The notes beneath the pieces were generated by a model. The model saw nothing but the letters and a program-made list of their open reading frames with translations, ran no database searches and was not told where the DNA came from. A stretch of DNA of 64,000 bases, from the NCBI GenBank assembly GCA_019637195.1, contig JAHBWA010000038.1, positions 1-64,000 of the forward strand, read 5' to 3'. A program made the position numbers and the translations under genes. Source of the DNA: Labilithrix sp. GTDB lineage: Bacteria; Myxococcota_A; Polyangia; Polyangiales; Polyangiaceae. Below, in pieces: positions 27,867 to 41,484 of this stretch (position 1 is the stretch's first letter; each line of letters begins with the position of its first letter).

Positions 27867-29311
27867 TCAGCCGACGGCGCGGAGGACGCTGCCGAGCGAC
27901 GCGTGGACGCCCGCCGCGACGCGGCGACCGTCGGCGATCGCCCACACCACGAGCGACTGCCCCCGCGAGGCGTCGCCCGCGGCGAACACGCGGGGCACCG
28001 AGGTGGCGCCCGAACGATCCGTGACGACGTTGCCGCGCGCGTCGAGCGCGAGGCCGAGCGCCTCGACGATGCCCCGCCTCTCGGGGCTGACGAAGCCCAT
28101 CGCGAGCAGGGCGAGGTCGCAGGGGAGCTCCTCTTCGGTCCCGGGGAGCTCGCGGATGGATCTCCCCGCGAGCTCGACGCGCACGGCGGCGAGCTTGGCG
28201 ACGCGCGCGCCGCTCGGGTCGGCGACGAAGCCCTTCGTCAGGATCGCGAACTCGCGCCCGCAGCGCTTCCCTGCGGCCGACGGCTCCTCCTGCGAGGACG
28301 AGGTGCGGAGGATCAGGGGCCACGCGGGCCACGGGTTCTCCGGCATGCGCGCGAGCGGCGGCTTCGGCATCAGCTCGAGCTGCGTCACGCTCGCGGCGCG
28401 CTGGCGGTTCGCCGTGCCGACGCAGTCGGAGCCCGTGTCGCCGCCGCCGATCACGACGACGTGCTTGCCCTCCGCGAGGATCGCGGTCTCGGCGGGGACG
28501 GAGTCGCCGGCGACGCGGCGGTTCTGCTGCTCGAGGTAGTCCATCGCGAAGTGGACGCCGCCGAGCTCGCGGCCGGCGACCGGGAGATCGCGCGGGAGGC
28601 GCGCGCCGATGCAGAGGACGACGGCGTCGAACGACGAGAGCAGCTCGTCCTTCGACATCGCCTCGCCGACGTCGACGCCGGGACGGAAGCGCACCCCCTC
28701 CGCCTCCATCTGGGCGACGCGGCGGTCGATGATGTCCTTCTCCATCTTGAAGTCCGGGATGCCGTAGCGGAGGAGGCCGCCCACCCGGTCGTCCTTCTCG
28801 AAGACGACGACGTCGTGCCCCTGCCGCGCGAGCTGCTGCGCGGCGGCGAGGCCCGCGGGGCCCGAGCCGACGATCGCGACGCGCTTGCCGCTCCGGAACG
28901 CCGCCGGGATCGGCTCGAGGGCGCCGGCGAAGACCGAGTGCGCGATGGTCCGCTCGACGTCCTTGATCGTCACGGGCGCCTCCTCGAGCGACAGGACGCA
29001 CGAGGCCTCGCAAGGCGCGGGGCAGACGCGCCCGGTGAACTCGGGGAAGTTGTTGGTCGACGCGAGGACCCGCGCCGCGTCGTCGACGCGCCCGCGCCAG
29101 ACGAGATCGTTGAACTCCGGGATCACGTTCCCGAGCGGGCAGCCCTGGTGGCAGAACGGGATGCCGCAGTCCATGCAGCGCGAGGCCTGCGCGCGCAGGT
29201 CCTCGGCCGTCGGCTCGACGGTGATCTCGCGGTAGTCGCCGACGCGCTCGACGGCGCACCGGTCGACGGTCTTCGCGCGCTTGACCTTGAGGAATCCGCG
29301 GGGGTCGGCCA

Positions 29312-29312
<1 letters not shown>
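27867..29312 (-). CDS. gltD: Glutamate synthase [NADPH] small chain
   Basis: A 481-residue iron-sulfur flavoprotein that takes electrons from NAD(P)H and passes them to GltB for glutamate synthesis. The N-terminal domain has two Cys clusters, C46/C49/C54/C58 (CMDCGIPFCHQGC) and C97/C101/C105 (CPAPCEASC). Next comes an FAD site (AIVGSGPAGLAAAQ, about residues 145-158), the GLLRYGIPDFKMEK motif typical of the GltD/DPYD family, and an NADPH site (VVIGGGDTGSDC). The ATG forms TGATG with the gltB stop, so the two subunits are co-translated. Confidence 0.96.
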
Positions 29313-33934
<4,622 letters not shown>

Positions 33935-33985
33935 CTCTTCACTCTATATACCGAACGATGACGCGTCGCGCCAGAGCTTTCTCAC

Positions 33986-33997
33986 CTCACATGTGAG
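33986..33997. promoter_or_regulatory. Perfect 12-bp palindrome between divergent genes
   Basis: CTCACATGTGAG is a perfect palindrome in the 189-bp gap between gltB (minus) and the DUF2314 gene (plus). It lies about 40 bp upstream of the candidate gltB -10 box (TATATA, 33944-33949), a normal position for an activator or repressor site. The rest of this gap shows no other signal. Confidence 0.4.
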
Positions 33998-34123
33998 TTA
34001 CGTTTTGTACGGTCGGGCTTGAAACAAGGCCTGCGCTGCCGCGGCGCCGAAGCCGCGTCGTGGCCGCACCGGGCCGGCGGGCTGCGGGGCGGGCGCGGCG
34101 TTACGTGGTAGACGTGGACGCCG

Positions 34124-35659
34124 ATGGGCGACACGGGGCCGCGCGGCGAGAGGGAGCAGGGGTCGGCGGCCGGCGGGCGTCGCAAGGGTGGAGCGTCAAA
34201 CGGACGGCCGGGAGGGCGTCGCAAGGGCGCATCGGACGCGCGGCTGTACGGCGGCCTCGGCGCGCTCGTCGGCGCCCTCGCCGCCCTCGTCTGGTGGTCG
34301 CTCCCCGGCGATCGGCCGCCCGGCGCGAGCGCGGGCGACGCGCCGGACGAGCCGCCGGCGACCGACCGCGAGGACCCGAGCGCCCCGAGGGCCGGGCTCG
34401 TTCGGCCCCCGAGGGCGTCCGCCGAGCTGGCCGTCCTGACCGACAAGGCCGACGACGTCATCCGGCGCGTCGCCTCGGTCGCCGAGCTCGCGAAGCGCCT
34501 CGACGTGCGCCACTGCGGCGGCGCCTGCGACGCGGTGAAGAAGGTGATGGCCGACGAGGACGCCTTCGAGATCGACGTCCTCAAGGCCGACGATCTGATC
34601 CTGCCGCCCGAGGACACGATGGACACCGTCGCCCCCGGGCTGACGCCGTCCGAGCGCGCGAGCGCGCGGGCGAAGCGGACCGCCGTGGTGATCCGGACCC
34701 AGGGCGATCTCACGCGGGAGCAGATGCCCGCCCGCGCCGTCTTCGCGGCGGCCGCGGAGCTGTCCGAGTCGCTGGCGGGCTTCGTCTACGACGAGGTGGC
34801 GCGCCGGATCGTGACCGCCGACGACGCGCGGAGCCACGCGATCGTCGTCGGTCTCGGAGAGCCGGTGTTCGCGCGCAAGCACATCGTCATCCAGCTCTAT
34901 CGTCAGGACGACGGCACCGCGCGCCTCCTTTCGCTCGGTATGCAGCGCTTCGGGAGCCCGGACCTGTCCATCCGAGGCGCGAACATGGCGGCGGGGCCGA
35001 TGCTCGCGGAGATCATCAACGCGGCCGCGAGCCAGATCGCGCACGGCGCGAGCGGCGGTGCGGTCACCGTGACGCTCGCCGACGTGGCGCGGGTGATCGG
35101 GAAGAAGCCGGCGGAGCTCGGCGCGAACGCGGACAGCGCGAGACCGGTGGAGCTCGACGTGGTGACGCCGGAGCGCATCGAGGGCGATCCCGCCAACGAG
35201 ATGGCCGAGCTCGTCCCGAGGGAGGGCGCGACGCGCGAGGCGTGGGACGCGATCGTCGCGACGCTCTTCGGCGTGGCGCCGGCGATGACCGCGGCGCTCG
35301 ACGATCCGGAGCTCGCCGCCGTCGCGGAGAAGGCGCGCCAGAGCCTCCCGGCGGCCATCGAGCGGTTCAAGGCCGGGGAGGGCGAGCTCTTCGTCAAGGG
35401 CCCCTTCCCGATCCCCGAGGAGGCGCGCGTCGACGGCGGCGCCGTGGCGGAGACGCTCTGGCTGGCGGCCGCGTCCTGCGACGCGCAGCGGTGCACCGGC
35501 GTCCTGTCGAACGAGCCCTCGTACGCGACGAACATCGCGCTCGGCAAGACGACCAGCGTGAAGCGCGCCGAGGCCGTCGACTGGATGATCCAGCAGCGCG
35601 ACGGCGGCGTGGCCGGCGGCGAGTCGATCAAGGTGCTGCGGGCGCGCGTCCCGCGCTGA
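34124..35659 (+). CDS. Membrane-anchored protein with C-terminal DUF2314-like domain
   Basis: A 511-residue protein. The N-terminal 40 residues are Gly/Arg/Lys-rich and cytoplasmic. One transmembrane helix spans about 42-60 (YGGLGALVGALAALVWWSL). A long extracytoplasmic or periplasmic-facing part follows, including the repeated theme of a domain with AVVIRTQGDLTREQMPARAVFAAAAEL. The last 85 residues (AETLWLAAASCD, TGVLSNEPSYATNIALGKTTSV and AVDWMI) match the layout of DUF2314, which ends in an invariant DWM. Function unknown. Transcribed divergently from gltB, convergent with a protease gene. Confidence 0.75.
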   Translation: MGDTGPRGEREQGSAAGGRRKGGASNGRPGGRRKGASDARLYGGLGALVGALAALVWWSLPGDRPPGASAGDAPDEPPATDREDPSAPRAGLVRPPRASAELAVLTDKADDVIRRVASVAELAKRLDVRHCGGACDAVKKVMADEDAFEIDVLKADDLILPPEDTMDTVAPGLTPSERASARAKRTAVVIRTQGDLTREQMPARAVFAAAAELSESLAGFVYDEVARRIVTADDARSHAIVVGLGEPVFARKHIVIQLYRQDDGTARLLSLGMQRFGSPDLSIRGANMAAGPMLAEIINAAASQIAHGASGGAVTVTLADVARVIGKKPAELGANADSARPVELDVVTPERIEGDPANEMAELVPREGATREAWDAIVATLFGVAPAMTAALDDPELAAVAEKARQSLPAAIERFKAGEGELFVKGPFPIPEEARVDGGAVAETLWLAAASCDAQRCTGVLSNEPSYATNIALGKTTSVKRAEAVDWMIQQRDGGVAGGESIKVLRARVPR

Positions 35660-35663
35660 GCGG

Positions 35664-35687
35664 CGGCGCGAGAGCTACTTCGCGCCG
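35664..35687. terminator. Hairpin between convergent genes
   Basis: CGGCGCGA and TCGCGCCG are perfect 8-bp arms around an 8-nt loop, spanning the 15-bp gap between the DUF2314 gene and the metalloprotease gene and running into the last codons of the latter. It can fold from either transcript. No T tract, so the terminator role is inferred. Confidence 0.4.
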
Positions 35688-37153
35688 AGCGCGCGGAGGG
35701 CGAGGTCCGCGCGGCCGCGAATGTACGGCGCCAGATCGGCGTCCGCCGCCGCCGCGGTGAGCTGGACGATCGCCTGATCGCGCCCGTGGCGCGCGACCAT
35801 GCCGCTCGTGTCGAGCGCGTTGAGACCGCAGAAGCCCGACGAGAGCTCACGCTCGACCGGCGACAGGACGTCGCTCCCCGAGACGCGGAACGTGCGCGTG
35901 AGCGAGTGCGCGCTCGGACGCGCCGGCGCGCGGGGCGCGAAGGACATCGTCGAGCCTCCGCCTGCGTTGAACGCGCGGTAGATCGGGGAGCCGCGGTAGA
36001 CGCGCTTCTGCATGGGCGACAGCGTGACCGGCCCGTCGATCGCGCCGGCGGCGAACATGATGTTCGTCCGATCGGGGCAGTCGTAGAGCTCGTCGCGCGA
36101 GATGCCGTCGCAGACGGGCGTGTCGGAGAGCGGGTCGGAGCTCTGGCCGTCGAACTCGGTCGTGTGGTTCAGGCCGAAGAAGTGCCCGGCCTCGTGGAGC
36201 ATCGTGAGGACGTCGTTGTCGACCGAAGGCGACGTGGTGACGATGATCCCCGAGACGTTGCGCCCGAAGATCGTCGCGGCGCCGGGGATCCCGGGAGAGA
36301 TGCCGGCGGCGAACGGCCGTCCTTGGTCGCCGATGAGGTTCGTCAACAGGACGTGGAGCGCCTGCGTGCCGTCCTTCTGCCCGCTCGAGACCGAGAAGCC
36401 GCGGAGGAGCGCCTCGACGCCGTCGAGCTCGCGGTAGTCGCCGCTCTCTTCGCTGTAGACGACCTTCCCCTTCTCGATGCCGAGGAGGTTCGACGTCAGC
36501 GCGAAGAACGTCTCGATGCGCTCGGAGACGTCGCGATCGTTCTCGGCGTCGGACGCGTCGACGGTGCGGTTTCCGATCTGGAGGCCGCGCGGGACGTGGA
36601 CGTAGAGATCGAGCGCGCCCCCGTGGAACGCGCCGTCACCGCTCGATTGGACGCGCACCTGCCCCTTGAGCTTCGGCTTGGCCGACGAGCCGTAGACGCC
36701 GAAGCGCACCTTCCATTTGCCCGTGAGATCCTTGGGGACACCCTCCCCTTGGGGCACGCTCGCCGACGCGATCACGTCGAACGTCGCGATGCTCGTCTCC
36801 TTCGTCCCGCCCTTCGGCGTGAACGCGTCGTGAACGAGGTTGCCCTTCGGGTCGGTGATCCGCTGGATGCCGAAGGGGCGGTTCTGATCGAAGTCGGCGA
36901 CCTTCCCCTCGACCGTGATGTTGAAGCCGAGCGCGCCCTCCGGGATCTCGAAGGAGACGTCCTTGCCCGCTTCGACCTCACCGAGATCGATGACGAGCGG
37001 ATCGGTCTCGGGCTCGACGTCGATCGGATCCTCCTCTTCCTCCGCGGGCGTCTCGACGGGCGGAGGGCTGTTCTTCCGGATAATCTTCGTCTGGGTGCAG
37101 GCCGGAAGAACGGCGAGAAGCGAGCAAGCCGCGAGAGCGAGGAGCGAGCGCAT
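35675..37153 (-). CDS. Metzincin-type zinc metalloprotease lipoprotein
   Basis: A 492-residue secreted protein. The lipoprotein signal ends LLAVLPACT (Cys19). An acidic linker follows, then a beta-rich domain at about residues 52-175 (LGEVEAGKDVSFEIPEG, KWKVRFGVYG) similar in style to prepeptidase C-terminal/beta-sandwich domains. The catalytic domain has the metzincin zinc motif HEAGHFFGLNH with ligands H320, H324 and H330 and catalytic E321. A Met-turn-like NIMF sits about 35 residues later. It probably cleaves surface or prey proteins from the outer membrane. ATG 37153 was chosen because it gives a clean signal peptide. Confidence 0.88.
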   Translation of the reverse strand: MRSLLALAACSLLAVLPACTQTKIIRKNSPPPVETPAEEEEDPIDVEPETDPLVIDLGEVEAGKDVSFEIPEGALGFNITVEGKVADFDQNRPFGIQRITDPKGNLVHDAFTPKGGTKETSIATFDVIASASVPQGEGVPKDLTGKWKVRFGVYGSSAKPKLKGQVRVQSSGDGAFHGGALDLYVHVPRGLQIGNRTVDASDAENDRDVSERIETFFALTSNLLGIEKGKVVYSEESGDYRELDGVEALLRGFSVSSGQKDGTQALHVLLTNLIGDQGRPFAAGISPGIPGAATIFGRNVSGIIVTTSPSVDNDVLTMLHEAGHFFGLNHTTEFDGQSSDPLSDTPVCDGISRDELYDCPDRTNIMFAAGAIDGPVTLSPMQKRVYRGSPIYRAFNAGGGSTMSFAPRAPARPSAHSLTRTFRVSGSDVLSPVERELSSGFCGLNALDTSGMVARHGRDQAIVQLTAAAADADLAPYIRGRADLALRALGAK

Positions 37154-37577
37154 GGGATCCGCCGGGGTGCAGGGTGTGTGCCGGTGCGTAGGGCTCGTCA
37201 AACCGAGATGGGAGCACCTGCCGTCCGAGGCAAGTCGATCAGGGTGTCATCCATCGTTCACGTTGGACGGTGGTAAACGGTGAACCATGGTTCGCGCGCG
37301 ATCCACTCGCCATCGGGAGGACTTGCGCCTTCGAGAGCGTACGCGCCTGATACGTAGAAACTTCCTGCGCGCGGCGTCCCAGTCGTGAGGATCAAGGTGG
37401 GTCCGACGGCTCCTTCCCGACGCCGTTCGCGCGCTCGCTCGCGACGACGTCCCACGGGCACGCCGAAGCGCTGACGTGAGGACGTGCAGCGCCTCCTCGT
37501 CGACGAGGCGGGGGGGGACTCACCGCGGAGTCACCCACGGTCGCCGACGCGTGATTCCGTCGAGCGCGGTGAACGCC
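37154..37577. other. 424-bp intergenic region
   Basis: Lies upstream of the metalloprotease gene and downstream of a cysteine-rich lipoprotein gene, both on the minus strand. The only structure seen is the inverted repeat GTTCAC-N18-GTGAAC at 37256-37285, about 100 bp upstream of the protease start, a possible regulatory site. A 67-codon minus-strand frame here has no signal, start context or recognisable motif and was not called. Confidence 0.5.
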
Positions 37578-37964
37578 TCAGCAAGTCTCGTCGGGGGCGA
37601 CGCAGCGGAAGCCGCCGTCGCACGCCTGGCAGACGTCGCCGCCGAGGCAACCGACGCGATCGCAGTCGGGGACGCACGGACGTTCGCTGCAGCGGAACGT
37701 GCCGTCGTCGAGCGAGCAGACGTATGGCCGGTAGCCGCCGCACTTGATCTGGAGCGTGGGCTCGGAGTCGTCGTCCTCGGGGACGGCGATCCCGGAGTCG
37801 AGCTCGACGCGCGCGTAGCGGGGGGGCGGATCGGGGACCGGCGCGGGCTCGCCGTCGAGCTCCGTCGTCGCCGGCGCCGGCGGCTCGTGTGAGGAGCACG
37901 CGGGCACCGTGGCAAGGAGCGCCGCCCCAGCGGCGGCGCCGAGCGTGAGGCGAAGGACGCCCAT
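37578..37964 (-). CDS. Small cysteine-rich lipoprotein
   Basis: A 128-residue protein from ATG 37964. The lipoprotein signal ends LLATVPACSS (Cys23). A Pro/Glu-rich acidic linker follows, then a C-terminal cysteine-rich tail with about nine cysteines (VCSLDD, RCSERPCVPDCDRVGCLGGDVCQAC). It resembles the other cysteine-rich lipoprotein near 8.5 kb in architecture but not in detailed sequence. Likely disulfide-bonded and on the cell surface; function unknown. The longer in-frame extension upstream is Arg-rich and has no signal peptide. Confidence 0.7.
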   Translation of the reverse strand: MGVLRLTLGAAAGAALLATVPACSSHEPPAPATTELDGEPAPVPDPPPRYARVELDSGIAVPEDDDSEPTLQIKCGGYRPYVCSLDDGTFRCSERPCVPDCDRVGCLGGDVCQACDGGFRCVAPDETC

Positions 37965-38293
37965 CACAGACCAGGGGACACCAAGGGCCCGATTCGGCCA
38001 ACAGCGAACACGCGCGTCCGACGGTTTTGTGGGCATCCCGCTCCCCGTGTGGGCAATCGCCGGGCCGCGCTCCCGCTCTTCCCGCCGCGCTCCAGCGTCA
38101 TGCTGCCGCTGCGCTCGCGCGGTCGGGCTCATGATCGTTCGATGCCGGCCCGTCTCCGCGGCGCGCAGCGAATCGCGCCCGCTGCGCACACGCTCGCGCT
38201 CTCTGGGCTCGCGCTTCACTCCATCAATCCATTGCTTTCGCCAGCGTCGAAGTGCGGGCGTCGCCGTGCGCGGGCTGGTAGGCCGGGAGCGCG
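37965..38293. other. 329-bp divergent intergenic region
   Basis: Separates the minus-strand cysteine-rich lipoprotein from the plus-strand receiver-domain gene. It must hold two divergent promoters. I see no consensus -35/-10 pair, palindrome or repeat strong enough to report. Confidence 0.4.
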
Positions 38294-38662
38294 ATGAGAC
38301 GCGTGCTCGTGATCGACGGCTACGACCCGAGTCGCGACGCGGCGGCGCGGGCGCTGCGCGCGGCGGGCTACGAGGTCGTCGCCCTCGAAGAGGAAGAAGC
38401 GGCGCTCGCGGCGTTGAAGCGTGGCGGCGCCGACGTCGTCCTGCTCGACTTGCCCCTCGCCGAGGCCGAGGAGGCGGCGAACGCGATCCGCGCGGCGACG
38501 GCGCGGCAGGCTCGGCGCGCCCCGTCGATCATCGCGCTCGTCGATCCTTCGATCGCGCGCGAACGGCGCGAAGCCGGGCACGCGCAAGGGATCGACTACT
38601 TCTTCCTCCGCCCTTGCCCGCCGCACGAGATGGTCAAGCACCTCCTCCGCATGCGCCTCTGA
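38294..38662 (+). CDS. Stand-alone degenerate receiver (REC) domain protein
   Basis: A 122-residue single-domain protein. The fold pattern of response-regulator receivers is clear: RVLVIDGYD (acidic residue D8), ADVVLLDLPL with the phospho-acceptor position D52, IIALVDPS in place of the Thr/Ser strand, and YFFLRPCPP in place of the KP motif, so the conserved Lys is Arg at 105. The missing Thr/Ser and Lys suggest it is not switched by phosphorylation in the usual way. It has no output domain. It lies 150 bp upstream of a PBP1A gene on the same strand, so a link to cell-wall growth is possible but unproven. Confidence 0.7.
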   Translation: MRRVLVIDGYDPSRDAAARALRAAGYEVVALEEEEAALAALKRGGADVVLLDLPLAEAEEAANAIRAATARQARRAPSIIALVDPSIARERREAGHAQGIDYFFLRPCPPHEMVKHLLRMRL

Positions 38663-38733
38663 CCCGACGCCGCGGCGGCGCCCGAGCTCGAGCGTACGCG
38701 AAGGAGCCGCGGCCGCTGCGCGCGTCCGCGGAC

Positions 38734-38763
38734 TTCGAGGTCACCCCGCCTCTCGGGTATGCT
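38734..38763 (+). promoter_or_regulatory. Weak candidate promoter of the PBP1A operon
   Basis: TTCGAG at 38734-38739 and TATGCT at 38758-38763 are separated by 18 bp. The -10 matches four of six consensus bases. It would place transcription start near 38770, giving a leader of about 40 nt before ATG 38812 and making the upstream GTG at 38773 nearly leaderless. Confidence 0.25.
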
Positions 38764-38811
38764 GCCGGCCTCGTGTCCGACCGCCCGTCTCGCCCTCCTT
38801 CCCGCCCGCGG

Positions 38812-41484
38812 ATGAGCTCCGACGCGCCAGGCGTTCCCAGGAACGTGCGCGTGAAGAAGCCCTCCGAGGACCTCGCCTTCGCCGATACCGTCACGGACTT
38901 CAAGCCGAGCTCCGGCCACGACGATCCGGCGGCGCGAGGCTCCGACGCCGGCGAGCATGCGAAGGACACGCGACCGACGCTCCGCGACCAGCTCGAGGCC
39001 AAGCCCGTGAAGCCCGACTCGACGCGCGCGCAGCGGATCCTCCGCGGCGTGAAGAAGTGGAGCCTCCGCCTCGCGGTCGCCGCGCTGGTCCTCTCCGCGC
39101 TGACCGTGCTCGCGGGCTGGCTGCTCGTCCGGCACTACGAGGAGGGGCTGCCGAGCGTCGCCGAGCTCGAGCGAGGCTACCGCCCTTCGCAGGTCACCCG
39201 CGTCCTCGCGCGCGACGGGACGACGATCGCCGAGCTCTTCACGGAGCGCCGGACCGTCGTGCGCGTCGAGGAGCTGCCCCGCCACGTGATCACGGCGTTC
39301 ATCGCCGCCGAGGACGCGAGCTTCTACGAGCACGAGGGGATCAACTACCTCGGCATCGCGCGCGCCGCCGTCGTGAACCTCCGCGCCGGGCGAACGCGCC
39401 AGGGCGGCTCGACGATCACGCAGCAGGTCGTGAAGAACATCCTGCTCGAGTCGAACGAGCGGTCGTACCGCCGCAAGATGCGCGAGGCGCTGCTCGCCCG
39501 CCGCCTCGAGCAGGAGCTCTGCCCGTCGTGCGGCAACGACCAGCAGGGACGCGACAAGCGCAAGGACAAGATCCTCGAGCTCTATCTCAACCACATCTAC
39601 CTCGGCCACGGCCGCTACGGCATCGAGGAGACCGCCGAGGACTGCTTCGGCAAGCCGGCGAGCAAGCTCACGATCGCCGAGGCGGCGATGCTCGCCGGCG
39701 TCCCCGCGGCCCCCGAGGCGTACAACCCCAAGCGCGACCTCACGAAGGCGCTCGCGCGGCGCGCGTTCGTGCTCGATCAGATGCGCGCCAAGCACTTCAT
39801 CAACGACGCCGAGTACGAGGCGGCGAAGAGCGAGGCCGTGCGCCTCGCCGCGACGCGCGAGGTCGACAGCGAGCTCGCCCCCGAGGCGGTGCAGCTCGCG
39901 AAGAAGCTCCTGCTCGAGCTCGAACCCGAGCGCGGGCCGCGCGGCGGCTTCACGATCACGACGACGATCGATCCCGCGCTCCAGCAGGCCGCCCGCAAGG
40001 CGCTGCGCGACAACCTCGGCGCGTACGACAAGCGGCACGGGCTGCTCGCGCCGGTCAAGGCGTCGACCGTCGCGCAGAAGGGCAAGGCGAAGCCGAAGGA
40101 CGCGCCGCCGTTCGAGGGCACGCCGAAGTTCGAGTCGCACAAGGTCCTCACCGGCGTCGTGACCAGCACCGACGACGTCGCCGGGACTATCGACGTGCGC
40201 GTCGGGACCGTGCTCGGGTCGGTGAAGCTCTCCGACTACAAGCGCTACAACCCGCAGAACCTCCCGCCGAGCCAGTTCGCGGAGGTCGGCGCGCGCGTGC
40301 GCGTCAGCCTGCTCGCGCCGATCCCGAACGCCGTCGCGCAGGTCACGCCGTCACCCGACAGCGCGCCCGTGGCCAAGGTGCCGCTCCGCCTCGAGCTCGG
40401 CCCGGAGTCCGCGATCGTCGTGCTCGACGTGCGGACGCGGCACGTGCTCGCGATCGCCGGCAGCTACGAGGCGCAGAGCGGCGGGCTCGATCGCGCGACG
40501 CAGTCGCGGCGCCAGCCGGGCTCGACGTTCAAGCCGATCGTCTACTCGTACGCGCTGCATTCGCGGCGCTACACGCCCGCGACGCTCGTCGACGTCACGC
40601 CGCGCGCGTACGCCGGCGGCTACAAACCGGTGAACTACGAGGGCTGGACCGCGCCCGATCCGCTCCGCCTCCGCGAGGCGCTCGCGAACTCCGTCAACGT
40701 CGCGGCGGTCAACGTGCTCGAGGACGTGGGGCCGGCGAACGTGGTCGACTGGGCGAAGGCGCTCGGGATCGACTCGACGATGAAGCCCGATCTGTCGCTC
40801 GCGCTCGGCTCCTACGAGATCCGTCCGATCGAGCTCGCCGGCGCCTACGCCACGTTCGCGGCCGGCGGGATGTACGAGGAGCCGCGCGTCGTGACGCGCA
40901 TCGTCGGTCCCGACGGCAAGGACGTCGAGCTCAAGCCGGCGCCGCCACCGCGCCGCGTGCTCGAGCCCGCCGAGGCCTTCCTCATCACGAGCATGCTCGA
41001 GAGCGTCGTCGACCGCGGGACGGGCCAGAAGGCGAAGTCGCTCGGGCGGCGCGTCGCCGGCAAGACGGGGACGAGCAACGAGGCCAAGGACACCTGGTTC
41101 GCCGGCTTCTCCCCGGAGATCGCGACCGTCACCTGGGTCGGCTACGACGACGCCAAGCCGCTCGGATCGACCGAGACGGGCGGCTCCACCGCGCTGCCGG
41201 CGTGGATCGCGGTGATGGACGCGGCGCACAAAGGCAAGCCGCGGGCCGAGTTCGCGCGGCCCCCCGGCGTCTCCACCGTCGCGATCGATCCGAAGAGCGG
41301 CAAGCTGAAGGCAGAGGGCGCGGAAGGCGATACACTCGACGAGGTGTTCCTCGCGGGGACCGAGCCGACCGAGACCGCCGAGCCGCCGCCCGCGGAGCCG
41401 GACGCGGACGCGACGGCGCCGACGAACCTGACGCCCGAGGCCCCGCCTCCGCTCCCCGCGGCCGACTCGGGTGCCGAGCCTTGA
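38812..41484 (+). CDS. Bifunctional penicillin-binding protein 1A
   Basis: An 890-residue class A PBP that polymerises and cross-links peptidoglycan. A charged cytoplasmic tail precedes a transmembrane helix at about residues 85-106. The GT51 glycosyltransferase domain has EDASFYEHEG with catalytic E167 and RQGGSTITQQVVKN. The transpeptidase has STFK (S571), SVN (627-629) and KTGT (751-754). Two oddities stand out. An insertion with CPSCGNDQQGRDKRKDK at about 237-253 lies inside the glycosyltransferase just before ILELYLN, and there is an acidic Pro-rich tail after residue 845. An OB-like insertion sits between the domains (about 440-510). The start could be GTG 38773. Confidence 0.93.
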   Translation: MSSDAPGVPRNVRVKKPSEDLAFADTVTDFKPSSGHDDPAARGSDAGEHAKDTRPTLRDQLEAKPVKPDSTRAQRILRGVKKWSLRLAVAALVLSALTVLAGWLLVRHYEEGLPSVAELERGYRPSQVTRVLARDGTTIAELFTERRTVVRVEELPRHVITAFIAAEDASFYEHEGINYLGIARAAVVNLRAGRTRQGGSTITQQVVKNILLESNERSYRRKMREALLARRLEQELCPSCGNDQQGRDKRKDKILELYLNHIYLGHGRYGIEETAEDCFGKPASKLTIAEAAMLAGVPAAPEAYNPKRDLTKALARRAFVLDQMRAKHFINDAEYEAAKSEAVRLAATREVDSELAPEAVQLAKKLLLELEPERGPRGGFTITTTIDPALQQAARKALRDNLGAYDKRHGLLAPVKASTVAQKGKAKPKDAPPFEGTPKFESHKVLTGVVTSTDDVAGTIDVRVGTVLGSVKLSDYKRYNPQNLPPSQFAEVGARVRVSLLAPIPNAVAQVTPSPDSAPVAKVPLRLELGPESAIVVLDVRTRHVLAIAGSYEAQSGGLDRATQSRRQPGSTFKPIVYSYALHSRRYTPATLVDVTPRAYAGGYKPVNYEGWTAPDPLRLREALANSVNVAAVNVLEDVGPANVVDWAKALGIDSTMKPDLSLALGSYEIRPIELAGAYATFAAGGMYEEPRVVTRIVGPDGKDVELKPAPPPRRVLEPAEAFLITSMLESVVDRGTGQKAKSLGRRVAGKTGTSNEAKDTWFAGFSPEIATVTWVGYDDAKPLGSTETGGSTALPAWIAVMDAAHKGKPRAEFARPPGVSTVAIDPKSGKLKAEGAEGDTLDEVFLAGTEPTETAEPPPAEPDADATAPTNLTPEAPPPLPAADSGAEP

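Noticed and set aside
37258..37461. 67-codon minus-strand frame between the protease and the cysteine-rich lipoprotein
   Set aside because: No signal peptide, ribosome-binding site or recognisable sequence.
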